Source of the DNA: Paragonimus skrjabini miyazakii
Lineage: Eukaryota; Platyhelminthes; Trematoda; Plagiorchiida; Troglotrematidae
Direction of reading: 5' to 3'
DNA: 64,000 bases
NCBI GenBank assembly: GCA_014338405.1
Contig: JTDE01002181.1
Span: forward strand, 42,641 to 106,640
Below, piece after piece: positions 1-12,194 of this stretch. Every line of letters begins with the position of its first letter. The first letter of the stretch is position 1. The position numbers were made by a program, and so were the translations under genes. The notes under the pieces were generated by a model that had not been told where the DNA came from, ran no database searches, and saw nothing but the letters and a program-made list of their open reading frames with translations.

Positions 1-1444
1 AAAAATAGTTTATTGAGAGCCAGTGGAAGCGCTTTTAACCCGAGGCCAATGGTCACTTTTTATGATGGTCTGGAAACAAAGTGAATATTGATAGTAGGTA
101 TCGTGCATCCCATACAAACTAACTTGTAAAAATTTATGAGTCTGTACAGTGTGTCGAATAACCAAATAAGAAGGTTTATCTAGTCAAATATAAAATTGAC
201 CTAACAGACAACGACGGTTTGCTTGCCGCGATACTCAGTTCATCGTGCCAACACTACTAGTTTTCATTGGTTGACCGTGTGGAATGCAGTAGGTATTCTT
301 CTGATGGAAAATAACCAAGCTGATAGTTTTGGTCATAAATCCTTTTCTAACTTCTATGATAAGCCCAAAAAAGTTTTTCATTGAGCAGCCCAGAATACTG
401 GGTCATAATATCCACAACTAACTTTATACAGTCCTCCATTAAATATTACCAACGACATAACGGACCGTAGAGAAAAGCAGGCAGTGCTGTTTGATCTTTT
501 AAATAAATCGCAGTGACCTAATGAAGTGCTCATCAGAATATCATTGAAGATAGCCAAACCCAATCGCGATGTCACGTAGAAGTTTGTCAAACGGAATGGT
601 TCACGGTACTCTGAAAGATGTAGCATCCCAATACCCTAGGGTTTCTGCTGAAATTAATATACTTGTTTTGTGCATCATTCTGAAGTAGCCTGTGGATGAA
701 TACTGTTGTCTTCGCTTGGGTTTCTGTTGTCATAACAACTGAGGTTTTTGCAGAACCAGCATGAAATCATATGCATATTTACTAATCAAGTAAAGGGTAG
801 TTTTCTCCGGCAAGATCACTTTAGAACTAAACGAGGGGAAGGTGAAGTGGAAGGGTTCTGACAATCACTAGTTGCTATCCTGATGCTGTTTTGGAAGTGA
901 GAGTGTACATCATGGATTAATTTCACTTCACCCGTCTCATTGAGCTAGTTGAATGCATATATGTGTAAATTAAGCGAGAACGTTATCAGGGGCAAAAAAC
1001 TAGAATGGTTGACACCACTGAAGTGTTCAGCCACTGACTACATGTACGAAACTTATTTGTGACTAAAACGTGTGTCCCTTCGTTCATCACCAACCTGGGG
1101 AACAACACACGTTTGCACATCACTGAGAGCACATAATTGTAAACATAATCAAAAAATGAATTCACTCATCAGTATCAAATCTTTTTATTCCAAACATTTG
1201 GACCCACAGTGTTTTCGGAACATATCATTTGAAGTTTGAATGTATTTCGTTGAATTATAGTATCCATAGAACCAAAAGTCACATGCAAATTGCGTCAGTT
1301 GTTTACGGTGAAGTTTTATTTGATTAAATGCTTCCGAAGAATAAACTTTATGTTGAACGTGATGCACACAATTTCGTTTACATCAAGACCCATAAATAAT
1401 TTCACCCACATTTATATGCTCAACGAAAAACTTTTCGTTCACAG
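1..1444. other. Non-coding stretch, no gene seen
   Basis: AT-rich sequence. Only short frames without splice-site support occur, including an 82-codon minus-strand frame at 378-626. It probably belongs to the intron upstream of the exon at 1445. Confidence 0.4.
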
Positions 1445-1679
1445 CTGCAAAATGCGTTAGAATTAACAACACGTACTATGAGCTGTTCTGGATTTGAGAA
1501 GCGTGCGTCACTCACCGGACCGCTCGTTGTGGTTGCACTAAAGATACGGAAAACAACGGTATATTACATTCAGTCCCCCAAACGTTGGTACATTCCATCC
1601 AAAATTGCCGAAAAACTCAATTCAAACGGTCGTCCTAATATTTACAACGTTCGCTGGGATAAACGTTTTAAATATCCAG
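1445..1679 (+). CDS. Internal exon, paralogue of the exon at 30567-30801
   Basis: A 235-nt open exon preceded by a pyrimidine-rich tract ending in AG and followed by GT (CCAG|gtgtgt). It enters in phase 0 and leaves in phase 1. The translation begins LQNALELTTRT and contains WYIPSKIAEKLNS and PNIYNVRWDKR. Its length, phase and most of its residues match the minus-strand exon at 30567-30801 (WYIPSKIAEKLNS, PNIYNVRWDRR), so both come from one duplicated gene. I recognise no named domain. The two copies share 5-6 bases of intron on each side but little more. The rest of this gene copy must lie left of the window or be unrecognised downstream; I could not find a convincing next exon before 7 kb. 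It may be a live gene or an isolated duplicate; the open frame and clean splice sites favour an exon. Confidence 0.7.
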
Positions 1680-4600
1680 GTGTGTTTTGCAGTATTCTAA
1701 ATAACTGTTTGTACACAATTGAGATACAGTGATTTTCACCTTTAAAAAAAGCATACGGAATGGCGTTGAATGCATCTGCTCTGTGTGAGAATAAATAGGA
1801 CGATTTAGTATATCACAAGGTAAGAAGGCATATCAGTCAGTAACTTCCAGAGTTGCTACTGGCCGGTGAATTAGTGTGCCACCCTGCATAAATTATAGCT
1901 TGCTGTAGCTTCAAGTTTACTGAAACAAGATCTAAACATTTCGCTTTGCGCACACAAACGATCATTTTTATATTACAAGGACTTTTTTGACATACTGCGC
2001 TCCAAGAATGCGATTTCTTTTCTTAGCCACACTGCAGAAGAAACAACAATGCGGAAAACTACTAAGTTGTTAAGTAGCTGAGTAAATTTGTATGGATTAA
2101 TGATACGTAGCATGCATATTGACGAAATTGCACCGACTGTTACAAACGGCTATTTTATGCTGGTAGAACTTAGAGCACAAGTTAATTTACTGCAAATTTT
2201 AGCCAAATAAGCTAAATATTCGGCAGCCAATTGCGAATTTTCTAAAACTGTATGAAGTAAGTGAAAAGTAGTTAATTAGATCATACTTAACAATTTGTAT
2301 GTGTGTTATTGTAACAATCCTATTCTGATGGTGAACTGTTAAATCTTATCAGACAAGTTCCAATGTTGCTGATTCGTACTATGCTACATTTCGAAAAGTG
2401 GTGACCATCGAAACACCTCGGATGATTGATTTTTGCCGGTTTCTATCCTGTTAGTATTGCTGAGTGGAATTTTTCAAAGAGAGGTATCTGGAGAGTGCAT
2501 GTGTATGTAGCGCAAGCTGGAATTCCATTATCCACTAGGTTCAAGTTGATACCTTAGCACACTCCAACTCCTCGATACGAATAGTAGTGTTTGAAACCGT
2601 TATGGTCTGCTTTAACGTTGCGTTCGTGTAAATTATGTGCCGACCATCCGTATTTTCTTCTATCATGTTTGCCACAACAGATAGCGTATGCAATAATAGT
2701 TTAAACTAATCAGTTTGCTCTCTGTTTAACATACTTGGTAAACAAACAAGAACTGATTTATTCTTGTCCATTTTATTTCCAGATGCGTCTCACTAACAAT
2801 GAAATAATACGAAAATATTCAAGGGTTCATTCTTTCTTGTATGCTATTTATTCGACTGACTTAAAAGCTACTTCACAAACTTTTCAAAAATATATTCACT
2901 GATTTATTCTGGGCGATGCAGAACAGAATTGGTGCGCTAATTTGTTATCCGACGACGTTTGATATTCTGCATCTTCTCTGAGTAATGCTGGAAGCAGTAA
3001 AAAGAGCGTATTGGTAATAACGTACTGTGTAAACGCGTGACAATTGTGACAAACCTGAATGTTCTCTTTGCTTTATGTGGAATGTTTAAAGTGAAAATTG
3101 AATATTTTATGCCTGCACAACGACAATAATTGCTGTGGAATGCTTTGCACTCATTAACACATCTGATAAAAATACACTTCAACAAATAATTTCGCATTAC
3201 ATTTTTATTGTTTACGGAAGCCTAATCCAAGTGACTTTATTGATGATGATGCGAGACTTACCGTGTATTATTAGGTGATCCTCAGTAACTGCTGACTGGC
3301 TTGTTAATATACAACAAGTGACATCATTTCACATCCGCTTTCTAATAGAGAATTTGACTGGTAGTGACTAAGGTATCAATGTGTCCTGCTCCAGGACGGC
3401 AATATGTGAGACATTGTCAATAATGGGTATAGGAATATATATATTCAATTACTTATGCCAGTACTCAGCAAAACACGGAAGCCGATACATCTTGCGTTGT
3501 CTGACCAAAAAACGCATTACTTTCTTGAAAATCAGCAAGTTATGCTTTAATTCAAGAATTATATTAGGCAGTTGACATTTTACATGTAAAAGTCTGAGGA
3601 ACCCCCATCACACAGTACAAACTGCGTTTGTAGGCACAACAAGCAGCAGCACAATTTATGTATGTACACCATTCAAAGAGGTTTCTTTAAAAATTATGGT
3701 AGAAGCATTACCTACGAAATGCTGTGAATGTTTTTCTTAGAAGTTCAACATGCGAAGACGATGTCAGTGTCAATTAGATCATGATTTAACAACTAATACG
3801 GAGCCATCATGTCTTCCTAAAGCGTAAGTCATAAAACTGCCCAATATTTACACAACGAGTATAATGCAAGACAAGACCGCATGAGTTAGAAGATTTTGAT
3901 GCATATCATTAGTCAGAATGACGAGGAATTTTTGAAGTTGTGTTGTACACAGCTTATGGACGTTCAGCAGAAAGATCGAATTTGAACGGGATTCAAATCA
4001 CTGTTTACCTGACTTCCCATCATAATAAGTTCCATGCGCTTTACTATTTGAATGGTTATCATCAATTCTGCTCTGTGCTTTGTTCATTTGATTTATGTAT
4101 CGAACACAGTTTGTTCGTTTGTAACCAGCAACATTCATGCCAAAGACGTTTATTTGTTTTTATCTTCTGCAGAACAGAGAAGAACGTCGTGACATTTTTA
4201 ACTCACACTAAAGTTATATAAGCCGGGAGATGGGCGTCTATATTGACATCATATCACCAATTAGTTCGCATAGCAAGTAGCAGGGCTTATTATCAGTTGT
4301 TCAGGTTCCCTTCATCCAAAATTAACTACACGCGATCTGAGCTGTAGACAAAACATAGTGCTGTAAAGTCAAATTCGCTATTCTACTTGATTAAGTTTTG
4401 CTGTTCAATTCAATTTTTGGAGCAAGTTAACTACTTACAAAATTGCTTCAAGTAGATTTTATTGGAGAGTAACAGTAGTCGTGTTGGTGCTTGATGGTTT
4501 TAAATAGTCGGCGGTTGAATAAAGGAATAGATTAATTGAGTGGTTGCTGTGCAAACTATTTACGCTCGATGAATCTATCAACCAGTTTACCTCGGTGGTA

Positions 4601-7396
4601 GCCGAGTCAAGCACGAAGATTTTTTATGGCAACGAAGGAAACAAATACACTACCGATACATCGGTCACTCGGGAGTCAAGTAACTCTATGAAAAATATGA
4701 AAAAGGTTGGTCTTAACTTTCAGTCTGAAGTGCTCCAACATGAGGTGTGAAGAGAATGGTGGTTGTGCACAGCAAACGTAAGTCACTAAAGGCAGGTATG
4801 GAAAATCAGATAGTCTTTACTCACCAAAATTGGTCCACACAACGGTCAATTAATTTACAAACTTAGGGAGATATTTGGATTTCACTGTTCAAAAAAGAGG
4901 GCTAGATAATCATACGTAAAAGACGACAGTGGAATAGATGGTATAACCAAGAGAACCTAATGTTGATCTACATGATGAAACGAAAAAATCTTGAAACCGA
5001 AATCGCCCATCATTAAAATATTCCACTACGCAATACAGAAAAAAACATCAGGCAGCTTGAATCATTAGGTCCGACATTAGTTGTACTAACATCCGAACGG
5101 CCCTTTCCGACAGAGTGGTGAATCTTCAAAAATATATTTATCTCGGTGCATTGAAGTGTTGCTTTGAAACGGACACTATCAACAAAACGGTTACTGGGTT
5201 ATCTAGATTCGTTGGGTAAAATCTTGGCGGACTGTCTCATATTTTACAAAGTAGTTTCGTAAAAGATTGTTAACATACAGAAAGTGTTTCCAATGGTGAT
5301 AACACGACTATCATTAATACTGCAACTAATTGCCCTTGAAATAGAGAATAGTTTACAGAACATGCTAATTTATCTCCAACCGCATAAGTGAATTCCATCA
5401 TTGGAAAGGACAAGCATCTAAATACTTGTGGTTCTTGATTTGTTTGGTAATACAAGGTTATCTCTTTGCAGAAGGTTTAAAAAACACATTGCTCACGAGC
5501 AATTAAAACCTTCCAGTTGTATGCTTTTCTCTGTCGTTTATATCCAAACTTGCCATTAACTAGGACAAATTAACAGAGTGGTACTGATAACTTCGGTAGG
5601 AAAAGCGTTTTTATACCTACTGGACTGCTTCGTGACCATTCCGCTTGGATTGTAAGTTCAAGATTTTAAATACTTTTGATTAACTTACTATAACAGTCGT
5701 CAAAAGAGTTCATTGCCACCTACTCTTATCGTCTATCGCCGTTTGTGGATGTATTAATCCATAGGTTTACAAATGTGAAAAAGATAAATCAAAACAAATA
5801 CAAAAATACTTCAACGGAGCTGTCGACCATCATAATATCGGCAACACACGCTGAAAGAGTCTGATGTAACATCATTTCAGCTATGCACAAACAGTGACTC
5901 GTGGGACTGGGCTAGAGTGATATTTAGGATGTTTGAAGTATACGCTGCTCATTACGCATATGTCGATCGAGTGATATTGTACAACTTTGCTTCGACCGCA
6001 AGGTTGATTTCTGTGTTCTGGAGTGAAAAAATCCTAATAATAATGTTGTTCTGTTTATGATATAGTATGCCTATTTCACCCCCCAGCTTCAGTCAGGGAC
6101 TACTCCTCTTGTTCACTGAGCAAATATTTGTCAGTGGATGGCCAGCAGTTCGAAATATCTCGTCAGTGGTGATTAGATACTCCCCCGGATCCATTTAAAA
6201 TTAACTAAATTATGCCATTCATTTCTGAGTAGAGAGTTTTCCCGAACCTGGGGACCTGCCTTCGAACGCCTTCAATATGTACAAAATGTTTCTGAGTTAA
6301 GGGCAATAGGCGTCTGTTTTACGCTATGATCTATATGTCACGTTAGAATACTGACTCTGACAACTTTGCGTCACCGAGATTGCGGTCAACGCCAATTTGA
6401 TGACGAATTTGCATGAGTTTACACTGATTTAATATCAACCTGCAACTTATATTCAGAAGTCTACATAGTTCAGTAGGGCTATCACACCATCCGGTACTCT
6501 AGAACTCGCCAGGTTTGTTTCATCATCGTAGGAAAAGAGGTGTGGTTTGGCTGGGCTAGATAGTTGAATATCGAAGAAGATGGTCAAGATAAGTCCTAAA
6601 CTAAATGTTTATGGAATATCTGTGTTGGCATGGAAATTTCATGGCAAACATTCCACCCACCACGGTGTTGAACACAGGTTCAGTTTAATTTTCCTTATAT
6701 TGTACGAGTAAGTTGAAGTCAAATCTGTTTGATCGTCTGGAACATTTGTCGTCTTTCATTTGGCATAATGTATCCGCTGACGCATGTTCGGTTTGTCCGT
6801 AGGAGGCTGATCAGAAATTGGCCTTTACTGGTCCTTGTTGTGTACAATAAACTATTATGATGAACTTTGTACCACAACTGCATGTAAGATGCCTGTTTTT
6901 TCTTTTAAATCGTCAGAAGATTCGAATTATGAGCTCAGGTAGCCTACTCTTACGCACGGTCTGGACTATATATATATATATATATATATCGAACGTGGTT
7001 CTACAAATCCAATAATAAACAATTTAAATGTACCGTAACTTACGACTCGGTTCACAATCACTTAACAGTGCAGTGGAAACGTGACAAATCGTCCGTTACT
7101 TTTACTCATATAAACAAATGTGGTACACTTTGGTAAGAATCAAAATATGAGAAATAAATTCGGATATAATTTAACTGTTTACCATCGATATGGGATTTAT
7201 GTGGGTGAAGTAAATGTTGATGTATTAACCAGTTGGGAGTAAGACTGAGACCTGCAAACATACTAGTCGCAGTAAATTTGAAGATGATTGCATACTACTG
7301 CAGACGTGTAAGTAAAGTGACGTTAAATGTGAAATTGTATTTCACATTAATTATGAATACTTGCCAATCCCACGGTTTAACACGTTCACATCTTCG
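1680..7396. other. Long stretch without recognisable genes
   Basis: AT-rich sequence with scattered short frames, the longest about 90 codons (3940-4221 plus, 2937-3197 minus). None has known motifs or paired splice sites. A 68-codon plus-strand frame at 4544-4750 is rich in S, T and N but matches nothing I know. Contains the TA tract at 6967-6989. Confidence 0.4.
6967..6989. repeat. (TA)n dinucleotide microsatellite
   Basis: An uninterrupted 23-nt alternation of T and A. Likely length-polymorphic. Confidence 0.95.
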
Positions 7397-7735
7397 TCCA
7401 GATGTGTTAACGAGCACATTTCCCGTTGACTGGTGACTAGTTACGGACTCGTGTTCGGTTACTTCATCCTAAACGCCTTTCTACTGAATAATCTTTGGAT
7501 CTTGTTACTTCGTAATCAAGATGAAATAACATCCCTGTCGCAAATTTATCAAACAGTTCCGCAAACTTTTCAATCATTTTGGCCGCATTTTTTGACGTTT
7601 TTGAACTTGGAAAATAATCCCGTTCTATCTGATCGACTAAATAAATGTTATTGGAACTTCCGAGTACGCGGCACTGAATTAGTCAGCCAAAATCATCCGT
7701 ACCTGAATTACGAGATTTCAGGTGGTTGCTAAATT
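7397..7735 (+). repeat. Dispersed repeat, copy 1 (mate at 59900-60185, minus)
   Basis: Includes a 99-codon open frame (7433-7732). Its translation shares LNAFLLNNL near the start and a block of the form ETV/QTV..FQSF..LP/FLT.F.LE with the minus-strand frame at 59942-60127. The nucleotide sequences also match upstream of the frame (TGACTGG.. and ACTCGTGT). The 5' edge lies near 7397 and the 3' edge is unclear. I do not recognise the family; the shared frame suggests the remains of a coding transposon rather than a host gene. Confidence 0.5.
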
Positions 7736-8099
7736 GGGATCTTCCGAAGTATTTAATCGCGTGCATTTGTTGAGTGTATATAATGAATAGGCGACAAAGA
7801 CTGAGAGAATCCAGATTGAGGAACCTATCCTATCTGATAATGTTTCGAATCTTTATACGGCCTGCTCTTTGTGCTTTGCAGTTTTCCGAATTGGTTTTGG
7901 CTGTTGATGGAACGTGTGTTGCATCTCTCCGTTAACTCAACTTCTGGACTAGCAGACGATCAGCCACCCCTGATGCTCATGACATTTTCATCCCACTAAT
8001 TTGCCTTCTAATTCTCGTGCTTCTTAAGATCAAGTCAGGATTGATGATATTTGTGCTCGCGATATATTTTGAGCTTCGGAAGTTATGCAAGAATCTGGC

Positions 8100-8640
8100 C
8101 CAACAGAGGTGCTAACAGAAGATGTAGAAAGAGCTCATAAAGCTTGCGTTCCACGGGAATACTCTATCCTGTCATTCCTTGAGGCACAGCTGAGACAAGA
8201 TTAATTGCTACTCGCCGAAGAAGAGTAAAAGCTTCGTAGGAGAAATCCTGAACTTTAGCAGAGATTTGTGAACGTTCAAAAGCGTCTCAAAATAGAAGTT
8301 ATTTCAGGGAAGCCAAAAAAATGCGAAAAGATATGAACATTCAAACCACCAACCCAGTACGATCGAGTGATTAGCGATGCGAGGATGCTGGAAGAGCCAC
8401 TTGATTCACTGATCCTTGGCGTGGGTTTTCTTAAGGTTAAGGCCAAACGATATGATGTATCACCGCAACGTTTCCAAAAGCTTTCTAGAAATTTCGAAAA
8501 TAGTATCACAATCAGACTGGATGATGAAAACCAAGGGCTCTCAAAACTGGTTCATTATTACTGTGGTGAAGCGAAGCTTTCAGTGCTCTTACCTATGTCG
8601 ACAAGATAGAAAAAAGCTATAGACATATACACAAGTCAGT
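8100..8640 (+). pseudogene. Possible N-terminal fragment of a Penelope-like element
   Basis: Translation around 8360-8607 reads VISDARMLEEPLDSLILG followed by a basic stretch, then LSRNFENSITIRLDDEN. This resembles, from memory, the region upstream of the reverse transcriptase in fluke PLEs, where a short block ending in 'LSLGPKF' precedes an 'FENL' helix. Upstream, 8100-8340 is charged and helical but broken by stops. The orientation is opposite to the PLE at 9.6-11.1 kb, so this would be a different copy. No RT motif follows within 1 kb. The identification rests on weak similarity only. Confidence 0.35.
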
Positions 8641-9489
8641 TTGGTCGCCAGCATCGGATCGCACAGATCGTTCACCTTCGGCTCACAAACTTTTTGGTGA
8701 TTCAAAGTCAAGTATTTATGTTTCGGATAGTCTCAAGCGCTCAATCCATTAAATGCTAGCCTTCAGTATCACGCCTTCCCAACTGGTTTGGTCATGAGAG
8801 TTAAATGGATCTACTAATTTGATTCGGTTGATTGAACGTTTGACCACAGGCCTACGAGAAATTTAGTTTAATTTGGCTGACAACATAATGACCTCTGTGA
8901 GAGCGTCCAGCTCTACCGTTTAATCAGTCTTCATTGAGATATATGTGGTTACAAAATCATGGGACTAGCACTAAAAGTTCATTGCTATGTATCATATCAC
9001 TTGAAGATTTCCAAGCATAAAATTTAAGGCTGTGCATAAAATGAACCAGACTGAATTCCAAAAGTAACACACGAAGGTTACCATTTATTGGTAGAGTTTC
9101 TATCCTTCTGTGGTTCGGGTAGCAGAAATTTTCAGGCCCCACACAAACGCTGTTTGTAAATCATGGAGGATAAATCTTCAATGGGACTTTGCTCGATCTG
9201 TTGAACACTGCATGACCAAAGAGTGTACGCCAAGGGGCAAGAAAGACGCGCGTGAACGAAACCTTAGCGCGCCAGTCGCCAAAGAAGACGATTGTCTGCA
9301 GGAGCTCTTGGCGACCTCAACAACTTATGCAAATGTTGAAATTGTTGAAGATTTTTTCCAACAGTAACGATTGGAACACTTACAAACGGAAGTCAAAATT
9401 AGCCGACTTCATGAGTTATCGACTGACGGATTATGTTGCTTCTCATCGGAGGCTTACTATAGTGTCGGTTCATTAAGACGGCAAGAAGA
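8641..9489. other. Region between two element remnants, unassigned
   Basis: Contains overlapping plus-strand frames at 9110-9367 (85 codons, charged) and 9252-9476 (74 codons) with no recognisable motif. One may be debris of the same element as 8.1-8.6 kb. Confidence 0.3.
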
Positions 9490-9545
9490 CATACATTGCG
9501 AGATGCAAGCATTTCGTTTATTCTCATCAGTCGATCACATAAAAC
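9490..9545 (-). ncRNA. Hammerhead-like motif at the 3' end of the PLE
   Basis: On the minus strand the order is CUGAUGA (9524-9530), G-AAUAAA-C, GAAA (9512-9515), a UGC/GCA hairpin and then AUC followed by UCG. The conserved hammerhead core is complete: CUGAUGA, GAAA, A15.1-U16.1 and UC before the cleavage site. Helix I can form as UCG:CGA plus a distal AUGU:GUAU helix with wobbles across an internal loop. Helix II is a single G-C pair, so activity is doubtful. PLEs in other animals are known to carry hammerhead motifs. The stem II loop is AATAAA, a polyadenylation hexamer. Confidence 0.45.
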
Positions 9546-9620
9546 GTTCGGTTACATAGGTTAAGGGCTTGGCGACAAAACAATGAAATGAACGAAACAT
9601 CACATGGGAACAATCAGGGT

Positions 9621-11087
9621 TCACTGCCACGGTAAGGATATTGATTGCGTCAGCACCTTTTGCCAACAAAGGGCCGGTGCGTGACGCTTGATCAACAATG
9701 CCTCTGAGAATGCCAACAGCCTGGGGTTGCGGTTACGTAACAGAACCATGAACGAAGTGACAGGGTCAACCACATGACCTGTTGCGATTAAGTGTTTCGC
9801 GATCGAAGACGCCGGATTTCTGTTAGAGTGTTGGCATACTGACCCGCGTTGAGTCATTGTTTGCACTAGCCACTTGGGGATGTGCTCCGCCTTCCTTTGT
9901 CGTAAATTTCGGTCCGTTCTGCCAGTGTATGAGTCACCGCAACTGCAAGTGAACTGGTAGATAACGTGAGAGGCAGAGTTTTCCGAGAAAGAACGATCGG
10001 GGCAGTGGAGATTCATCCTACGGGTTGAAAGCAACAGGCGCAATTCCGCTGCGGGATATGCGCGATCAATGGCTGACTTCAATTTTCGACTTACATCGGT
10101 GATATTGTGGTCACCTGTGTAAGGAAGGGTGATAAAAACCTGCTTCTTCGCCACTGAATGTGGTTGGGGAGAAGCCACTCTTTCTTTACAATGAATTTCA
10201 ATAAATTTGGCCGGATATCCATTCGTCAGCAGAACACTCTTCAAGAGCTCCTCTTCAGCCTTTAGATGATCGGCTGTGCATATTTTCCTTGCTCGGTGAA
10301 AAGTTGTTCGCACTAAACTACGTTTGTAAGCCACGGACGCGAATGAAGAGAATTGTAGGTACTGCCCACTCCATGTGGCTTTCCGATAAACAGACCTACT
10401 AAGTGTACCGTCGAGACGCCTAGAAATAAGGACGTCTAGGAATGGTAGTGAGTTATCGAGCTCTTGTTCATGTGTGACACAGAGATTTCGATGAGTGGAA
10501 TTAAACTGATGTAAAAGAGTAATAAAATGATCAAAATCGGTCAATATTAGAATGTCATCGACATAACGCTTATAAAGCAAAGAACGGTCAATATAATCTG
10601 ATAGTCCATCTTCTACCATTCCAAGAAAGACATCAGTCAATGTTGGACCCAACGGGCTGCCCACTGCTACACCATCAATTTGCTTATAAGCACATCCATC
10701 GAATTCAAACCGAATGTTTTCCGTACACATAAGAATCAATTCTTTAAGGTAGTCAACAGGGATGGGCAAAGAAATATTATGAATCAAAATAAAATTACAT
10801 AAATACTCAACTGTTTCATGTAATGGAACGTTTGTGAATAGCGCGTCAACGTCAATTGAATACATCTTTTGTGTGGAACTCACCGAAATGTTCCCCAAAA
10901 TATCACATAACTCAAAAGAATCTTTCAAAGAACGGAAGCTGAGGGTTCTACGAATGGGATCAAGAAGCTGAACCTGCCATCGAGCAAGGTTGTGATAAGC
11001 TGTCGGTGTTTGTATAGCACAGACAGAGGAGGATATTGAAAAAACAAACAAGGTATACCCGTACACACGAACACTGCACGTACCCAC
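9621..11087 (-). CDS. Penelope-like retroelement polyprotein (RT plus GIY-YIG endonuclease), 5'-truncated
   Basis: A 488-codon intact frame, the longest in the window. Reverse-transcriptase landmarks in order: LARWQVQLLDPIRRT (34-48), motif A MYSIDVDALFTNVPLHET (75-92), AVGSPLGPTLTDVFLG (141-156), catalytic YVDD (175-178) and the FLDVLISRR block (217-224). A GIY-YIG nuclease follows (IYQFTCSCGDSYTGRT, 376-391), with a candidate catalytic Glu in FSEALLIKR (460-468). This domain order is diagnostic of PLEs, which copy their RNA onto a nicked chromosomal end. The first ~30 residues do not resemble the expected RT lead-in, and PLE proteins are normally longer, so the copy is truncated or scrambled at its 5' end. 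The open frame suggests it is the youngest PLE in the window. A hammerhead-like motif lies just downstream at 9490-9545. Confidence 0.9.
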   Translation of the reverse strand: MGTCSVRVYGYTLFVFSISSSVCAIQTPTAYHNLARWQVQLLDPIRRTLSFRSLKDSFELCDILGNISVSSTQKMYSIDVDALFTNVPLHETVEYLCNFILIHNISLPIPVDYLKELILMCTENIRFEFDGCAYKQIDGVAVGSPLGPTLTDVFLGMVEDGLSDYIDRSLLYKRYVDDILILTDFDHFITLLHQFNSTHRNLCVTHEQELDNSLPFLDVLISRRLDGTLSRSVYRKATWSGQYLQFSSFASVAYKRSLVRTTFHRARKICTADHLKAEEELLKSVLLTNGYPAKFIEIHCKERVASPQPHSVAKKQVFITLPYTGDHNITDVSRKLKSAIDRAYPAAELRLLLSTRRMNLHCPDRSFSENSASHVIYQFTCSCGDSYTGRTDRNLRQRKAEHIPKWLVQTMTQRGSVCQHSNRNPASSIAKHLIATGHVVDPVTSFMVLLRNRNPRLLAFSEALLIKRHAPALCWQKVLTQSISLPWQ

Positions 11088-11810
11088 AAGCAGTGAAATC
11101 GCTTCTTTTACGCGGTAGTTTTAGATTGAGGAGCATGTCGTTCCGTTGATAAAAGAGTGGTTGTAACCTGTTAACAGCACGACTTCCAGCGAACCAAATT
11201 AGTCCACAATTAGGTAGATTGTCTGAAAACGACTGAACAATGATGATTTTTATGTCCAGAGGTTAACCAGTGACGTGCGAACAAAAGCGGTGACTGTCTG
11301 CTTTACATCGGTTGTGTAAAAACAGATGCCGCAATATGTCCTATCTCATGTCCATCACGAGCCAGAAGACGCTCGGCAACTCGACTGAGCACATGTCGTT
11401 CCGTTCGGTCACGCATGGTACCTGTTTCACCACTGGTGAATACAATGAGATTTGGCTTGATAAAGTAGCTGCAATGTAGGGACAATGATAAGTATCTTTG
11501 ACAGTCACATTCAGTTGTACATCTTTGATGATTTTGGCTTTTGTCTATTTTTGTTTCAGCCAAGTTAATAATTTCTACTATCCGTCCCTTGGGTCCAAAA
11601 ACAACTTGTTTCGTGCCTCGCTAGCTCAACGTTTTTCTGTGTACACTTCATTTTCCAAGGTGGATACAATACACGGGAGTCAACGTGTCGTGTCTTAATT
11701 TTCGTCGCTGTTTCAGTGTTTTTTTTCGCCTTGTGACACGTACATAGCAAAACACTCGTACGTCGACCCGTGGGAAGGCGCAGTGCAAGCAGCTTAGCAT
11801 CAAGGCAGCT
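11088..11810. other. 5' flank of the PLE, no recognisable gene
   Basis: Holds an 86-codon minus-strand frame (11303-11563) and a short plus-strand frame (11498-11698), neither with motifs. It may include degenerate PLE 5' sequence. Confidence 0.3.
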
Positions 11811-12107
11811 CTAAAAATCGTGCCATCTACAGGGTGTATGAAAAAGTCTCATCGTCACAGGTCGGGTACCGTCGCCCTCTACAAAATCCGTCTCTACCAA
11901 AAAGGCATGGAACTGCTCAGCTTTAAAGTCCCGTTCCAACGTCTCTTCCATGATATCGCGCATGATTTCAAGATAGATCTGCGCTTCCAAACTTGGACAT
12001 CTCTGTACCACAGAAGATCGGCAAAGCTCACTTTGTTGGGCCTTCTCAAAACACCAAACTATGCACCATCCAGGCCTAAACATATCCAGTTTGTCCGCCT
12101 TGTCCAT
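11811..12107 (-). CDS. Unrecognised 98-codon ORF
   Basis: An open minus-strand frame with balanced, protein-like composition, e.g. YLEIMRDIMEETLERDFKAEQ followed by FHAFLVETDFVEGDG. The same frame continues upstream to about 12190 across one in-frame stop. No clear splice sites border it and I cannot name a family. A 124-codon plus-strand frame covers the same bases; the minus-strand reading has the more natural helix-rich composition. It could be an exon, a captured pseudogene or a retroelement fragment. Confidence 0.3.
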   Translation of the reverse strand: MDKADKLDMFRPGWCIVWCFEKAQQSELCRSSVVQRCPSLEAQIYLEIMRDIMEETLERDFKAEQFHAFLVETDFVEGDGTRPVTMRLFHTPCRWHDF

Positions 12108-12194
12108 GACAAGCGCATCTATGATGGTCTACTGGTGATCCAGTTGGAACGTGGCCAAAGCCTTGAACAGTCCAATATCAATGTGATGGATTAG

